Origin: Polaribacter sp. Hel1_85
GTDB taxonomy: Bacteria; Bacteroidota; Bacteroidia; Flavobacteriales; Flavobacteriaceae
Reading direction: 5' to 3'
DNA length: 64,000 nt
NCBI RefSeq assembly: GCF_000766795.1
Contig: NZ_JPDS01000001.1
Coordinates: 67,001-131,000 of the forward strand
In this document: positions 8,285-16,342 of the stretch, one piece after another
How the letters are laid out: every line of letters starts with the position of its first letter
Position numbering within the stretch: the first letter of the stretch is position 1
Made by a program: the position numbers and the translations under genes
Notes under the pieces: model-generated
Told to the model about the DNA's origin: nothing
Seen by the model: the letters and a program-made list of their open reading frames with translations, nothing else
The model's database searches: none

Positions 8285-9472
8285 ATGATTATAGAACCAA
8301 GAACAAGAGGATTTATCTGTTTAACTTCACATCCAACTGGTTGTGAGCAAAATGTGGTAAATCAAATAGAATATGTAAAATCAAAAGGAAAAATTGATGG
8401 CGCAAAAAAAGTATTAGTAATTGGATCATCAACAGGATTTGGATTGGCATCTAGAATTTCTAGTGCTTTTGGTTCAGATGCTGCTACAATTGGTGTTTTC
8501 TTTGACAAACCAGGAACAGAAGGAAGACCAGGTTCTCCAGGTTTTTACAATACAGCAGCTTTTGAAAAACATGCAAATGCTGCAGGTTTATATGCAAAAA
8601 GTATCAACGGAGATGCGTTTTCTAATGAAATAAAAGAGCAAGTTATAAATTTAATCAAAGAAGATTTAGGTCAGATAGATTTGGTAATTTACAGTTTAGC
8701 ATCACCAGTAAGAACACACCCAACAACAGGAAAAAGGTTTAAATCGGTTTTAAAACCAATTGGTGGTGAATTTTCTAACAAAACTGTAGATTTTCATACA
8801 GGTAACGTATCAGAAATTTCAATAAAACCAGCAGAAGGAGAAGATGTAGAAAATACAATAACTGTAATGGGTGGTGAAGATTGGAAAATGTGGATGGATG
8901 CTTTAAAAGCTGAAAACTTATTAGCAGAAGGAGCTACAACAGTTGCCTATTCTTATATTGGACCAGAAGTTACAAAACCAGTGTATAGAAATGGAACTAT
9001 TGGTGCAGCAAAAGATCATTTAGAAGCAACTGCTTTTACAATTGCAGACGATTTAAAGTCTATAGGAGGAAAAGCCTATGTTTCTGTAAATAAAGCATTA
9101 GTAACACAAGCAAGTTCTGCGATTCCTGTAATTCCTTTATATATTTCATTATTATATAAAGTGATGAAAGCAAAAGGAATTCATGAAGGTTGTATAGAGC
9201 AAATTCAACGTTTATACAGTGAGCGTTTATTTGGTGGCGATTTAGCTTTAGATGAAAAAGGAAGAATTAGAATTGACGATTGGGAAATGAGAGAAGATGT
9301 ACAAGCTGAGGTTATGAAACTTTGGGAGACAGCTTCTACAGAAAACTTATCTGAAATTGGAGATTTAGAAGGATATAGCAATGATTTTTACAATCTTTTC
9401 GGATTTAAAGTTGATGGTGTAAATTATGATGCTGATGTAAATGAAGTGGTAAACGTACCAAGTATTCAGTAA
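8285..9472 (+). CDS. fabV: Trans-2-enoyl-ACP/CoA reductase FabV (NADH)
   Basis: Reduces trans-2-enoyl thioesters with NADH in the last step of the fatty-acid elongation cycle. The 395-aa protein has the FabV-specific N-terminus IIEPRTRGFICLTSHPTGC, the cofactor loop GSSTGFGLASR, and the active-site Tyr-x8-Lys motif YRNGTIGAAK preceded by AYSYIGPEVTKP. The C-terminal FAD-binding-like extension typical of FabV is present. The genome also carries a FabI-type reductase at 44613, so enoyl reduction is duplicated. A strong hairpin terminator follows. Confidence 0.96.
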   Translation: MIIEPRTRGFICLTSHPTGCEQNVVNQIEYVKSKGKIDGAKKVLVIGSSTGFGLASRISSAFGSDAATIGVFFDKPGTEGRPGSPGFYNTAAFEKHANAAGLYAKSINGDAFSNEIKEQVINLIKEDLGQIDLVIYSLASPVRTHPTTGKRFKSVLKPIGGEFSNKTVDFHTGNVSEISIKPAEGEDVENTITVMGGEDWKMWMDALKAENLLAEGATTVAYSYIGPEVTKPVYRNGTIGAAKDHLEATAFTIADDLKSIGGKAYVSVNKALVTQASSAIPVIPLYISLLYKVMKAKGIHEGCIEQIQRLYSERLFGGDLALDEKGRIRIDDWEMREDVQAEVMKLWETASTENLSEIGDLEGYSNDFYNLFGFKVDGVNYDADVNEVVNVPSIQ

Positions 9473-9505
9473 ATAAATATCCTCTTTTAAAGAGAATTTA
9501 AATAT

Positions 9506-9541
9506 AAACCTCACAGATTTTATTTTGTGAGGTTTTCTTTT
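9506..9541 (+). terminator. Intrinsic terminator after fabV
   Basis: Stem AAACCTCAC (9506-9514) pairs with GTGAGGTTT (9527-9535) across a 12-nt AT loop and runs into a T-rich tract. It closes the purC-fabV unit; the next small gene starts just after it. Confidence 0.8.
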
Positions 9542-9565
9542 TTATCTTGTAAAAAATTAACGTTG

Positions 9566-10045
9566 ATGAAGGCTGTAACTGTAAAACAATTAAAAGATGA
9601 ACTCTCTCATAAATCTGCAAATGAGTTAAAAGAGTTGTGTTTGCATTTGTCTAAATTTAAGAAAGAAAATAAAGAATTATTGACGTATTTATTGTTTGAA
9701 TCTCATGACGAAGAGCAATACATACAGAGTGTTAAAGATCAAATGGATGTACTTTTTTCTGAAATAAACACCAAGAGTTATTTCTATATTAGAAAGAGTG
9801 TTCGTAAGATTTTAACGTTAACAAAAAAGTTTATTAGGTATTCTAAAAAGAAGGAAACTGAAGTAGCTTTGTTGTTGTATTTCTGTGCAAAATTGAAAAA
9901 CTTTAAACCTTCAATTCGCAGAAGTCAGAGGCTAACAAATACTTTTGATAGACAAATTGTTTTAATAAAAAAAGCAATTGCAACGCTTCATGAAGATTTA
10001 CAATTTGATTATCAATACGAATTAGATGCATTGTTAGATGAATAA
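9566..10045 (+). CDS. Unknown helical protein (159 aa)
   Basis: Not recognised as a named family. The start ATG at 9566 is preferred over a GTG at 9527 because the GTG lies in the right arm of the fabV terminator. The product is charged and predicted almost wholly helical, with basic stretches such as RKSVRKILTLTKKF and IRRSQRLTNTF that could bind nucleic acid or membrane surfaces; this is inference. It overlaps the following unknown gene by 8 nt, so the pair is probably made together. Confidence 0.7.
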   Translation: MKAVTVKQLKDELSHKSANELKELCLHLSKFKKENKELLTYLLFESHDEEQYIQSVKDQMDVLFSEINTKSYFYIRKSVRKILTLTKKFIRYSKKKETEVALLLYFCAKLKNFKPSIRRSQRLTNTFDRQIVLIKKAIATLHEDLQFDYQYELDALLDE

Positions 10046-10409
10046 AAAAGAAAGGCCAATTTTATCAGATTTAGTTAATTCTGGAACATCAGAAATAGAA
10101 ACGTTTCAGAATGAAGTAATTCGTCCTGTTATAAAAATGCAACACGATTTATTAATAGCTTCCTTTCAAAATTATTTGCAGAAAAGAAAAATTGATTTTT
10201 CAATTTTAATTGATAAGAAAAAGAGGAGCAGAATTACTACTGTTTTTAAGACAGACAACAATTATAAGAATCTTGTATTAGGTTTTGTTATAGGTCAGTT
10301 TTCTATGGATGAATTTACTTTTTACACTGATAATTCATCAGAAATTAATAGAAGAATTCTACAAATTATTACACAAAGAATTAAAGACAGTATTTCTGAA
10401 ATTCAATAA
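10038..10409 (+). CDS. Unknown small protein (123 aa), partner of the preceding gene
   Basis: No family is recognised with confidence; similar flavobacterial proteins are sometimes loosely called glyoxalase, for which no motif is visible here. It has no signal peptide or membrane helix. The N-terminal half is acidic-helical (LVNSGTSEIETFQNEVIRP) and the central part is basic (IDKKKRSRITTVF). It overlaps the upstream gene by 8 nt and is followed by a bidirectional terminator. Confidence 0.7.
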   Translation: MNKKERPILSDLVNSGTSEIETFQNEVIRPVIKMQHDLLIASFQNYLQKRKIDFSILIDKKKRSRITTVFKTDNNYKNLVLGFVIGQFSMDEFTFYTDNSSEINRRILQIITQRIKDSISEIQ

Positions 10410-10447
10410 AAAAAGTCGCTGTAAAATTATACAACGACTTCATTTTT
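10405..10447. terminator. Bidirectional terminator between convergent genes
   Basis: AAGTCGCTGT (10413-10422) pairs with ACAACGACTT (10431-10440) with one mismatch on +, which becomes a G-T wobble on the minus strand. A-rich and T-rich flanks lie on each side. It serves the unknown small gene on + and the TerC gene on -. Confidence 0.75.
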
Positions 10448-10465
10448 ATGAAACTATATTTTAAT

Positions 10466-11263
10466 TTATTTGGCTTGTTCTGCTAATAATTTCTTTTGAT
10501 ATCTACCTTGCACAATATCAACAATTACTAAAATACCCAGTACAAAATAGAAAGTTGTTTTACTCATTGGTACAATTTCGTTTCCAAAAAGTTTTATATG
10601 GGCTAAGTGTCCTCCTTCGGTAACAAGCATAATTCCAACTATAAAAAGGATAAATAAACCAAGTACTTCATACATTCTATTTTTTGCTAAAAAGGTTGAT
10701 ATTCTATCAGCCAAAACGAGCATTAACAACCCACTAATTACAATTGCAATTGCCATAACAATAAATGCAGTTGTCTCGTTTTCTATTTCACTAGTAAGAC
10801 CAATTGCAGCTAAAATAGAATCAAATGAAAAAACCAAATTCATTAAAACAATACTGGCAATAACTGCGTTAGAAGACTTAGCTCTTTTAGAGTCTCCTTC
10901 TATATCATGGTCTAAATCTTTGGCACCAATCATATGCCAAATTTCTTTAATGGCTGTATAGATGATAAATCCACCACCTAATAATACAATAATACTGTGT
11001 CCGTTAAAAGAAAAATGTACAACATCTTTTATTCCTCCAGATAAAAATGAAAAAGGTTCTTGAAAATAATCAATAATTGAAACTAGTAAAAATAATAAGA
11101 CAATTCTTAAAACGATTGCTATTAAAATTCCTGTTTTTCTTACTTTCTTTTGATCTGTTTCTGGCGCTTTTTTAGATTCTAAAGAAATATATAAAAGGTT
11201 GTCAAATCCTAAAACGGCTTGTAATAAGATTAACATTAGTAGTGTGAAAATAATTCCTAGCAT
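10466..11263 (-). CDS. TerC family integral membrane protein
   Basis: Multipass inner-membrane protein of 265 aa in the TerC family, associated elsewhere with tellurite resistance or metal (manganese) export. The signature acidic residue in helix 1 appears in AVLGFDNLLYI. The second half has the matching NLVFSFDSILAAIG motif, so both conserved transmembrane Asp positions of the family are present. No tellurite operon (terABD) is adjacent, so a metal-handling role is more plausible than tellurite resistance. It has its own well-formed promoter at 11290-11320. Confidence 0.88.
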   Translation of the reverse strand: MLGIIFTLLMLILLQAVLGFDNLLYISLESKKAPETDQKKVRKTGILIAIVLRIVLLFLLVSIIDYFQEPFSFLSGGIKDVVHFSFNGHSIIVLLGGGFIIYTAIKEIWHMIGAKDLDHDIEGDSKRAKSSNAVIASIVLMNLVFSFDSILAAIGLTSEIENETTAFIVMAIAIVISGLLMLVLADRISTFLAKNRMYEVLGLFILFIVGIMLVTEGGHLAHIKLFGNEIVPMSKTTFYFVLGILVIVDIVQGRYQKKLLAEQAK

Positions 11264-11289
11264 AATTTTTTAATGATTTGTTGTTGGTT

Positions 11290-11320
11290 CAAATATATTT
11301 TGATTGCAGTTAATACACAA
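11290..11320 (-). promoter_or_regulatory. -33/-7 promoter of the TerC gene
   Basis: On the minus strand a TTG (11318-11320) is followed after 20 nt by TATATTTG (11290-11297). Both elements and the spacing match the Bacteroidota housekeeping promoter. The predicted start site lies about 20 nt before the ATG. Confidence 0.65.
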
Positions 11321-11370
11321 TTTTTATTTTGGTTTGTTTCAATATTTAAATTATTAAGGTTTTATTTTTA

Positions 11371-12150
11371 TTAAAAGATGTACTTCCATAAAATTCGTAA
11401 ACTTACAAAGGCAATCAAAATAGCAGTTGCCTTTTTTAATTGAATAGGAGTAAAATAGTTGTTACTCATTCTGCTTCCAATTTGTCCACCAATAAAAACA
11501 GTTATTAATAAAATGGATGTCAAATTCCAATCAATCCTAAAGTTTGGATTTGAATACTGTCCAACCAAACCAGCTATAGAATTTACCAAAATAAAAATAC
11601 TTGCAGTTGCTGCAATTTTTTTAGGAGTATCCCAGTTTGTGAGATGTAAAAGTGGTGCTAAAAAAACGCCTCCACCAATGCCAACCATTCCAGAAATAAA
11701 ACCAATTATCCCTCCATAACTTGCATTTTTAGTAAAGTTAGAGTGAATGTCTTTTTCTTTTGATGATACAAAACGCTTAGAAACCCACATAGTAATTGCT
11801 GCAAATAATAAGGTTAGACCTAAAAGAATAAAAAAGAATTGCTGACTTATTTTTAAAAAACCTCCTAAATAGGCCAGTGGAATACTAAATAAAATCAGAG
11901 GAAGTATTTTTTTCCAATTAAATATTTTCTGCTTATAAAACAAAAAAACGTTTCCAGAAACTACAACAATATTACAAAGCAGTGATGTTGCTCTAATTTG
12001 TGTAAATACAATTCCTGTTAAGGCTAGAATTGCTAAATAGCTAGATCCACCCCCAAAACCTACAGAAGAATATAAAATTGCTACTATAAAAAAAAGCAAA
12101 ATAATATGCCAGTTCGCTAAAATTGATTCTATTAAAATTTGATAGGTCAT
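11371..12150 (-). CDS. TauE/SafE-family sulfite/anion exporter-like permease
   Basis: Multipass membrane protein (259 aa, about eight helices) of the TauE/SafE (DUF81) family, whose members export sulfite, sulfoacetate or related organic anions. Diagnostic repeats are SSVGFGGGSSYLAIL near the N-terminus and ISGMVGIGGGVFLAPLL in the second half. The substrate is unknown. The start is set at the ATG at 12150 rather than the TTG at 12159, because a TACTTTTG promoter box overlaps the TTG; this would make the mRNA leaderless or nearly so. Confidence 0.87.
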   Translation of the reverse strand: MTYQILIESILANWHIILLFFIVAILYSSVGFGGGSSYLAILALTGIVFTQIRATSLLCNIVVVSGNVFLFYKQKIFNWKKILPLILFSIPLAYLGGFLKISQQFFFILLGLTLLFAAITMWVSKRFVSSKEKDIHSNFTKNASYGGIIGFISGMVGIGGGVFLAPLLHLTNWDTPKKIAATASIFILVNSIAGLVGQYSNPNFRIDWNLTSILLITVFIGGQIGSRMSNNYFTPIQLKKATAILIAFVSLRILWKYIF

Positions 12151-12156
12151 TAACAG

Positions 12157-12164
12157 CAAAAGTA
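12157..12164 (-). promoter_or_regulatory. -7 box (TACTTTTG, minus strand) immediately before the TauE-like gene
   Basis: The box ends 6 nt before the A of the ATG at 12150, so the transcript would begin at or within a few bases of the start codon. No clear -33 TTG is seen. Confidence 0.4.
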
Positions 12165-12312
12165 ATTGATAAATATAATTTTAAGAAGATTTGATTCTAA
12201 TATTATAGAAAACAAAAGAAGAACTAATGACAGCATGGTTTTTCTCTTTTATGAAAATGTATTTATATAATATTATTTGCTAAATTGATATATTTATGCT
12301 AATTTTATATAC

Positions 12313-12732
12313 ATGAAAATAGATTTATGTCCGAATTGTAGTTCTGATAGGTATATTAAAAGTGGAATTATCAAAAATAGACAACGCTATAAGTGTAAAG
12401 AATGCTCTTATTTTTTTACAGTGAATAAGCTTGGGAAAAAAATTGATGATTATTACGTTAATAAGGCATTGCAATTGTATTTAGAGGGGTTGACGTATAG
12501 AGAAATAGAACGTATTCTTGGAGTATCTCATGTTAGTATTTTAAACTGGGTTAAGAAGTATAATATTAAGAGGCCATATAATGGTAATTACCATCCAACT
12601 TATAAAATATTGAATGCTGATGAATTGTCAAATTATTTTAAAGATTCTAATAATTTGGTAGGAGCAGGTTTAATTATAACAGAACTAGGAGATAAGTTTA
12701 TGATGATAAAATGGGAGCGTTTTAAAAATTAA
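12313..12732 (+). CDS. Orphan IS1 InsA-like zinc-ribbon plus helix-turn-helix protein, possible regulator
   Basis: Protein of 139 aa with a CxxC...CxxC zinc ribbon (Cys 6, 9, 28, 31). An HTH follows in the segment ALQLYLEGLTYREIERILGV and onward to about residue 85. This layout matches the InsA DNA-binding half of IS1/IS1595-type transposases. The remainder (to residue 139) is a short domain ending ELGDKFMMIKWERF and contains no DDE catalytic region. No InsB-like frame follows and no terminal inverted repeats were found, so this is not an active insertion sequence. It lies 109 nt upstream of and in line with the porin-symporter-kinase-acs genes, so a transcriptional role there is a reasonable inference. 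The alternative is a decayed IS1 remnant, but the frame is intact. Confidence 0.75.
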   Translation: MKIDLCPNCSSDRYIKSGIIKNRQRYKCKECSYFFTVNKLGKKIDDYYVNKALQLYLEGLTYREIERILGVSHVSILNWVKKYNIKRPYNGNYHPTYKILNADELSNYFKDSNNLVGAGLIITELGDKFMMIKWERFKN

Positions 12733-12841
12733 GTATATTTATTTACCAATATAGTATACTATTTTTTTTTGTAGTAGCATTTAGTCGGAATTTAGTGGAG
12801 CACACAAAACTATTTTTAACTAATCTTAAACTACAAAACAA

Positions 12842-14062
12842 ATGACAAAAACCACTAAAACACTACTCTTAGGAATTTTTTTTATTTCTATGCAAGCTGT
12901 GTTTGCTCAAGGTTCTCCAGATTATAAAGGAGGACTAAAAGTAAAATTTGATGAAGATGGTAAAAAGTATCTTCGTATAATTTCTTGGGCACAAGTACAA
13001 GCAGGCTACAATAATGATGCAGCTGCAACTTCTAGTAAAACTAGTTTTAATTTAAGAAGAGCAAGAGTATTAATGTTCTCTCAAATTAATAAAAAATTCT
13101 TATTATTAACTCATTTCGGGCTTAACAGTCTTAATTCAAGTACACTTTCACCAACAGGGACAGGAACAGGATCTCAACTTTTTCTACATGCTGCTTGGGC
13201 TCAATATAATTTAGATGAAAATCATTCTATTGGAGGAGGATTACATTACTTTAATGGAATTTCTAGATTAAACAACCAAAGTACTTTAAACATGATGACG
13301 TTAGATAATAATCGTCAATCTTGGGCAACTATTGGTTTAACAGATCAATTTGCAAGACATGTTGGTATTTTTATGAAAGGTAAATTTGGTAAACTTCAAT
13401 ACAGAATTGCTATCAATGATGCAATTACAAACGGATTAGATGCTAGAGTTCCTGTTGCAGACGGAGAAATTGCTTACGCGGGTAAAAATTTATTAGGCTC
13501 TAAAGATGCAGGTAAAGCTTATGCAGGTTACTTTGATTATCATTTTTTAGATCAAGAATCTAACTTTTTACCATATAAAGTAGGAACTTATCTTGGAGGA
13601 AAAAAAGTATTTAATGTTGGAGCAGGATTTTTCTTACATCCAAATGGATCTGCTTTAATGGAAAACGGAAACTTGGTTGGTGAAGATGTTTCAATTTTTG
13701 CAGTTGATGCTTTTTATGATGCTCCAATAGGAGATGATGGAAGTGCAATTACTGCTTATGCTACATATCAATCTAACGATTATGGTGCAAACTATATGTA
13801 CAGTGCTTACGGAACTGGAAGTATGGTGTATTCTCATGTTGGTTATGTTTTTTCTGGTGACAATACAAAAACTAGATATCAACCTTATATTTCTTATGCA
13901 AGTAATAGTTATGATGCTACTTCTAATAATAGAAATATTTTAGGTTTAGGTGTAAATGCTTTTATGAGTGGTCATAATTCTAAACTTACTTTAGAGTATA
14001 AAAATCAAGATTATGGCACTTCTACAAGTACAGTAACATTACAAGCAATGATCTATCTATAA
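12842..14062 (+). CDS. Outer-membrane porin
   Basis: Outer-membrane beta-barrel of 406 aa. A signal peptide of about 22 residues ends FAQG. The mature part has alternating amphipathic strands, the porin opening GGLKVKFDEDGKKYLRIISW with SFNLRRARV, and a C-terminal aromatic strand ending in STVTLQAMIYL. It resembles the OprP/OprO-like porins encoded with solute symporters in Bacteroidota. It is followed after 12 nt by the DUF4212 gene, so it probably supplies outer-membrane entry for the organic acid taken up by the DUF4212/symporter pair. Confidence 0.87.
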   Translation: MTKTTKTLLLGIFFISMQAVFAQGSPDYKGGLKVKFDEDGKKYLRIISWAQVQAGYNNDAAATSSKTSFNLRRARVLMFSQINKKFLLLTHFGLNSLNSSTLSPTGTGTGSQLFLHAAWAQYNLDENHSIGGGLHYFNGISRLNNQSTLNMMTLDNNRQSWATIGLTDQFARHVGIFMKGKFGKLQYRIAINDAITNGLDARVPVADGEIAYAGKNLLGSKDAGKAYAGYFDYHFLDQESNFLPYKVGTYLGGKKVFNVGAGFFLHPNGSALMENGNLVGEDVSIFAVDAFYDAPIGDDGSAITAYATYQSNDYGANYMYSAYGTGSMVYSHVGYVFSGDNTKTRYQPYISYASNSYDATSNNRNILGLGVNAFMSGHNSKLTLEYKNQDYGTSTSTVTLQAMIYL

Positions 14063-14074
14063 AAACAAAAAATT

Positions 14075-14335
14075 ATGTCGAACAATAAAGAACAAATGAA
14101 AAAATATTGGAAACAAAACCTTAAGTATTTGGCAATACTGTTATCTATTTGGTTTTTAGTTTCCTATGTGTTTGGTATTCTATTAGTAGAGCAACTAAAT
14201 ACAATAAAATTAGGTGGATTTAAACTAGGTTTTTGGTTTGCTCAACAAGGATCTCTCTATGTTTTTGTAGTACTCATATTTGTTTATATGAAGCTAATGA
14301 ACAAACTAGACAAAAAATACGGAGTAGACGAATAA
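14075..14335 (+). CDS. DUF4212 small subunit of sodium:solute symporter
   Basis: Small membrane protein of 86 aa with two helices (about residues 17-38 and 51-74) and the family's WxxNLKYLAILLSIWF and GFKLGFWFAQQGS segments. DUF4212 proteins are almost always encoded directly before an SSS-family permease and are regarded as its small subunit. That permease follows 29 nt downstream. Likely substrate is acetate or a similar short monocarboxylate, inferred from acs and the CrbS-like kinase in the same locus. Confidence 0.92.
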   Translation: MSNNKEQMKKYWKQNLKYLAILLSIWFLVSYVFGILLVEQLNTIKLGGFKLGFWFAQQGSLYVFVVLIFVYMKLMNKLDKKYGVDE

Positions 14336-14364
14336 ACTAACTAACAAAATACAATTAAAATATT

Positions 14365-16056
14365 ATGGGAATATTAACATGGACGTGGATTTTAGTCGGA
14401 ATTTCATTTGCATTATACATTGGTATTGCAATTTGGGCTAGAGCAGGATCGTCAAAAGAATTTTATGTAGCTGGTGGAGGTGTGCCTCCAATTATTAATG
14501 GTATGGCTACAGCTGCAGATTGGATGTCTGCTGCATCATTTATTTCATTAGCAGGAATTGTGTCTTTTGGAGGATATGATGGCTCTGTATATTTAATGGG
14601 ATGGACAGGAGGATATGTGCTTTTAGCTTTGTTATTAGCTCCGTATTTAAGAAAATTTGGAAAATTTACAGTACCAGATTTTATCGGAGATAGATATTAT
14701 TCAAATGTAGCACGTATAGTTGCGGTTATTGCTGCCTTAATTGTTTCTTTTACTTATGTAGCAGGACAAATGAGAGGTGTTGGTATTGTATTTTCTAGAT
14801 ATCTAGAGGTAGATATTAATACAGGAGTTTATATTGGTATGGCAATCGTTTTATTTTATGCTGTTTTAGGTGGTATGAAAGGGATTACATACACACAGGT
14901 AGCACAATATTGTGTATTGATATTTGCATTTATGGTGCCAGCAATATTTATTTCAATTCAAATGACAGGAAACCCTATTCCGCAATTAGGTTTTGGGGCA
15001 GCAGGTGAAGATGGTGTTTATTTACTTGATAAATTGGATGGTTTGCATAGAGAATTAGGTTTTGCAGAATATACTTCTGGCGGTAAATCTATGATAGATG
15101 TATTTGCAATAACATTAGCCTTAATGGCAGGAACTGCTGGTTTGCCTCACGTAATTGTAAGGTTCTTTACGGTGCCTAATGTAAGAGATGCACGTAAATC
15201 TGCAGGTTGGGCATTATTATTTATTGCAATTTTATATACAACAGTTCCTGCTGTGGCAGTATTTGCAAGAGTAAATTTAATTGAAACTGTTAGCGAAAAG
15301 AAATATGAAGAAATGCCAGAATGGTTTGGTAATTGGGAAAAAACAGGACTTTTGAATTTTGAAGACAAAAATAAAGATGGAGTAATTCAATATTTAGCAG
15401 ATGCTGATAAAAATGAATTAAAAATTGATAGAGATATTATGGTATTAGCAAATCCAGAAATTGCAAAACTACCTAATTGGGTAATTGCACTTGTTGGTGC
15501 TGGAGGTTTAGCCGCAGCTTTATCTACAGCTGCAGGATTATTATTGGTTATTGCATCCTCTGTTTCTCATGATTTATTAAAGAAAATATTTATACCTAAA
15601 ATTAGCGAAAAAGGCGAGCTTTTAGCAGCGCGTTTAAGTGCAGCAGTAGCTGTTTGTGTTGCAGGTTATTTTGGAATAAATCCACCAGGGTTTGTTGCAG
15701 CAGTTGTTGCCCTTGCATTTGGTTTGGCAGCTGCATCCTTCTTTCCAGCAATTGTACTTGGAATTTTTGATAAAAGAATGAATAAAGAAGGAGCAATTGC
15801 AGGTATGGTTGTAGGTTTAGGGTTGATGTTCTTCTACATGGCTAAATATAAATTAGGATGGTTAGGAGAAAAACCGACAGCAAGTGAATGGTGGTTTGGA
15901 ATTTCACCAGAAGGATTTGGAACGGTTGCAATGTTTGTAAACTTTGTAATTTCTGTGGTAATTTCTAGGTTAACACCTGCGCCACCAGAAAATGTTCAAG
16001 ATTTAGTAGAAAATATTAGAATCCCTTCAGGTGCAGGAGAAGCTTCTGATCATTAA
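14365..16056 (+). CDS. Sodium:solute symporter, ActP-like large subunit
   Basis: Inner-membrane SSS-family permease of 563 aa with about 13 helices. It has the ActP-like N-terminus FYVAGGGVPPIINGMATAAD (within residues 33-52), the MSAASFISLAG helix, SFTYVAGQMRGVGIVFSRYL and GLPHVIVRFFTVPNVRDAR. An extra hydrophilic stretch of about 60 residues (near 310-370) contains an EF-hand-like DKNKDGVIQY segment. Paired with DUF4212, it is predicted to import acetate or another small carboxylate with sodium. A terminator lies just downstream and separates it partly from the kinase genes. Confidence 0.93.
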   Translation: MGILTWTWILVGISFALYIGIAIWARAGSSKEFYVAGGGVPPIINGMATAADWMSAASFISLAGIVSFGGYDGSVYLMGWTGGYVLLALLLAPYLRKFGKFTVPDFIGDRYYSNVARIVAVIAALIVSFTYVAGQMRGVGIVFSRYLEVDINTGVYIGMAIVLFYAVLGGMKGITYTQVAQYCVLIFAFMVPAIFISIQMTGNPIPQLGFGAAGEDGVYLLDKLDGLHRELGFAEYTSGGKSMIDVFAITLALMAGTAGLPHVIVRFFTVPNVRDARKSAGWALLFIAILYTTVPAVAVFARVNLIETVSEKKYEEMPEWFGNWEKTGLLNFEDKNKDGVIQYLADADKNELKIDRDIMVLANPEIAKLPNWVIALVGAGGLAAALSTAAGLLLVIASSVSHDLLKKIFIPKISEKGELLAARLSAAVAVCVAGYFGINPPGFVAAVVALAFGLAAASFFPAIVLGIFDKRMNKEGAIAGMVVGLGLMFFYMAKYKLGWLGEKPTASEWWFGISPEGFGTVAMFVNFVISVVISRLTPAPPENVQDLVENIRIPSGAGEASDH

Positions 16057-16099
16057 AAAAGAATAAAAGAAAAAGTTAATTGGTTATTAGATAAAAATG

Positions 16100-16129
16100 G
16101 CGTCATTATAAAATGGCGCTGTTTTTTTT
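16100..16129 (+). terminator. Intrinsic terminator after the symporter gene
   Basis: GCGTCATT pairs with AATGGCGC (one G-T wobble) over an ATAA tetraloop and is followed by TGTTTTTTTT. It should end or attenuate the porin-DUF4212-symporter transcript ahead of the sensor kinase genes. Confidence 0.75.
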
Positions 16130-16147
16130 ATTATTTTTAGGGTTATA

Positions 16148-16342
16148 ATGAAAAAAAGACATGAACAAAAATTAGTAATACTATCTTTAGTGTTAATGTT
16201 ATTATTTAGCATTCCGTTGATTTTTATTTTTAATGTAAATGGTGTAGTTTTTGGAATTCCAACATTGTATTTTTCAATATTTTTAATTTGGCTTATTTCA
16301 ATTATAATTTCTTACACTGTTTTAAAAAGGCATTATGAGTAA
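16148..16342 (+). CDS. Small two-helix membrane protein coupled to the sensor kinase
   Basis: A 64-aa protein with two transmembrane helices (about residues 11-30 and 38-57), a basic N-terminus and a basic C-terminus. It overlaps the following kinase gene by 8 nt, indicating coupled translation. Its size and topology are like the DUF3311-type small subunits that accompany SSS symporters. Here it precedes a kinase whose sensory domain is an SSS symporter, so it may be a companion subunit of that domain (inference). Confidence 0.72.
   Translation: MKKRHEQKLVILSLVLMLLFSIPLIFIFNVNGVVFGIPTLYFSIFLIWLISIIISYTVLKRHYE

Noticed and set aside
12313-12732. Active IS1-type insertion sequence
   Set aside because: No InsB frame, no terminal inverted repeats and no target duplication were found; only the DNA-binding half is present.
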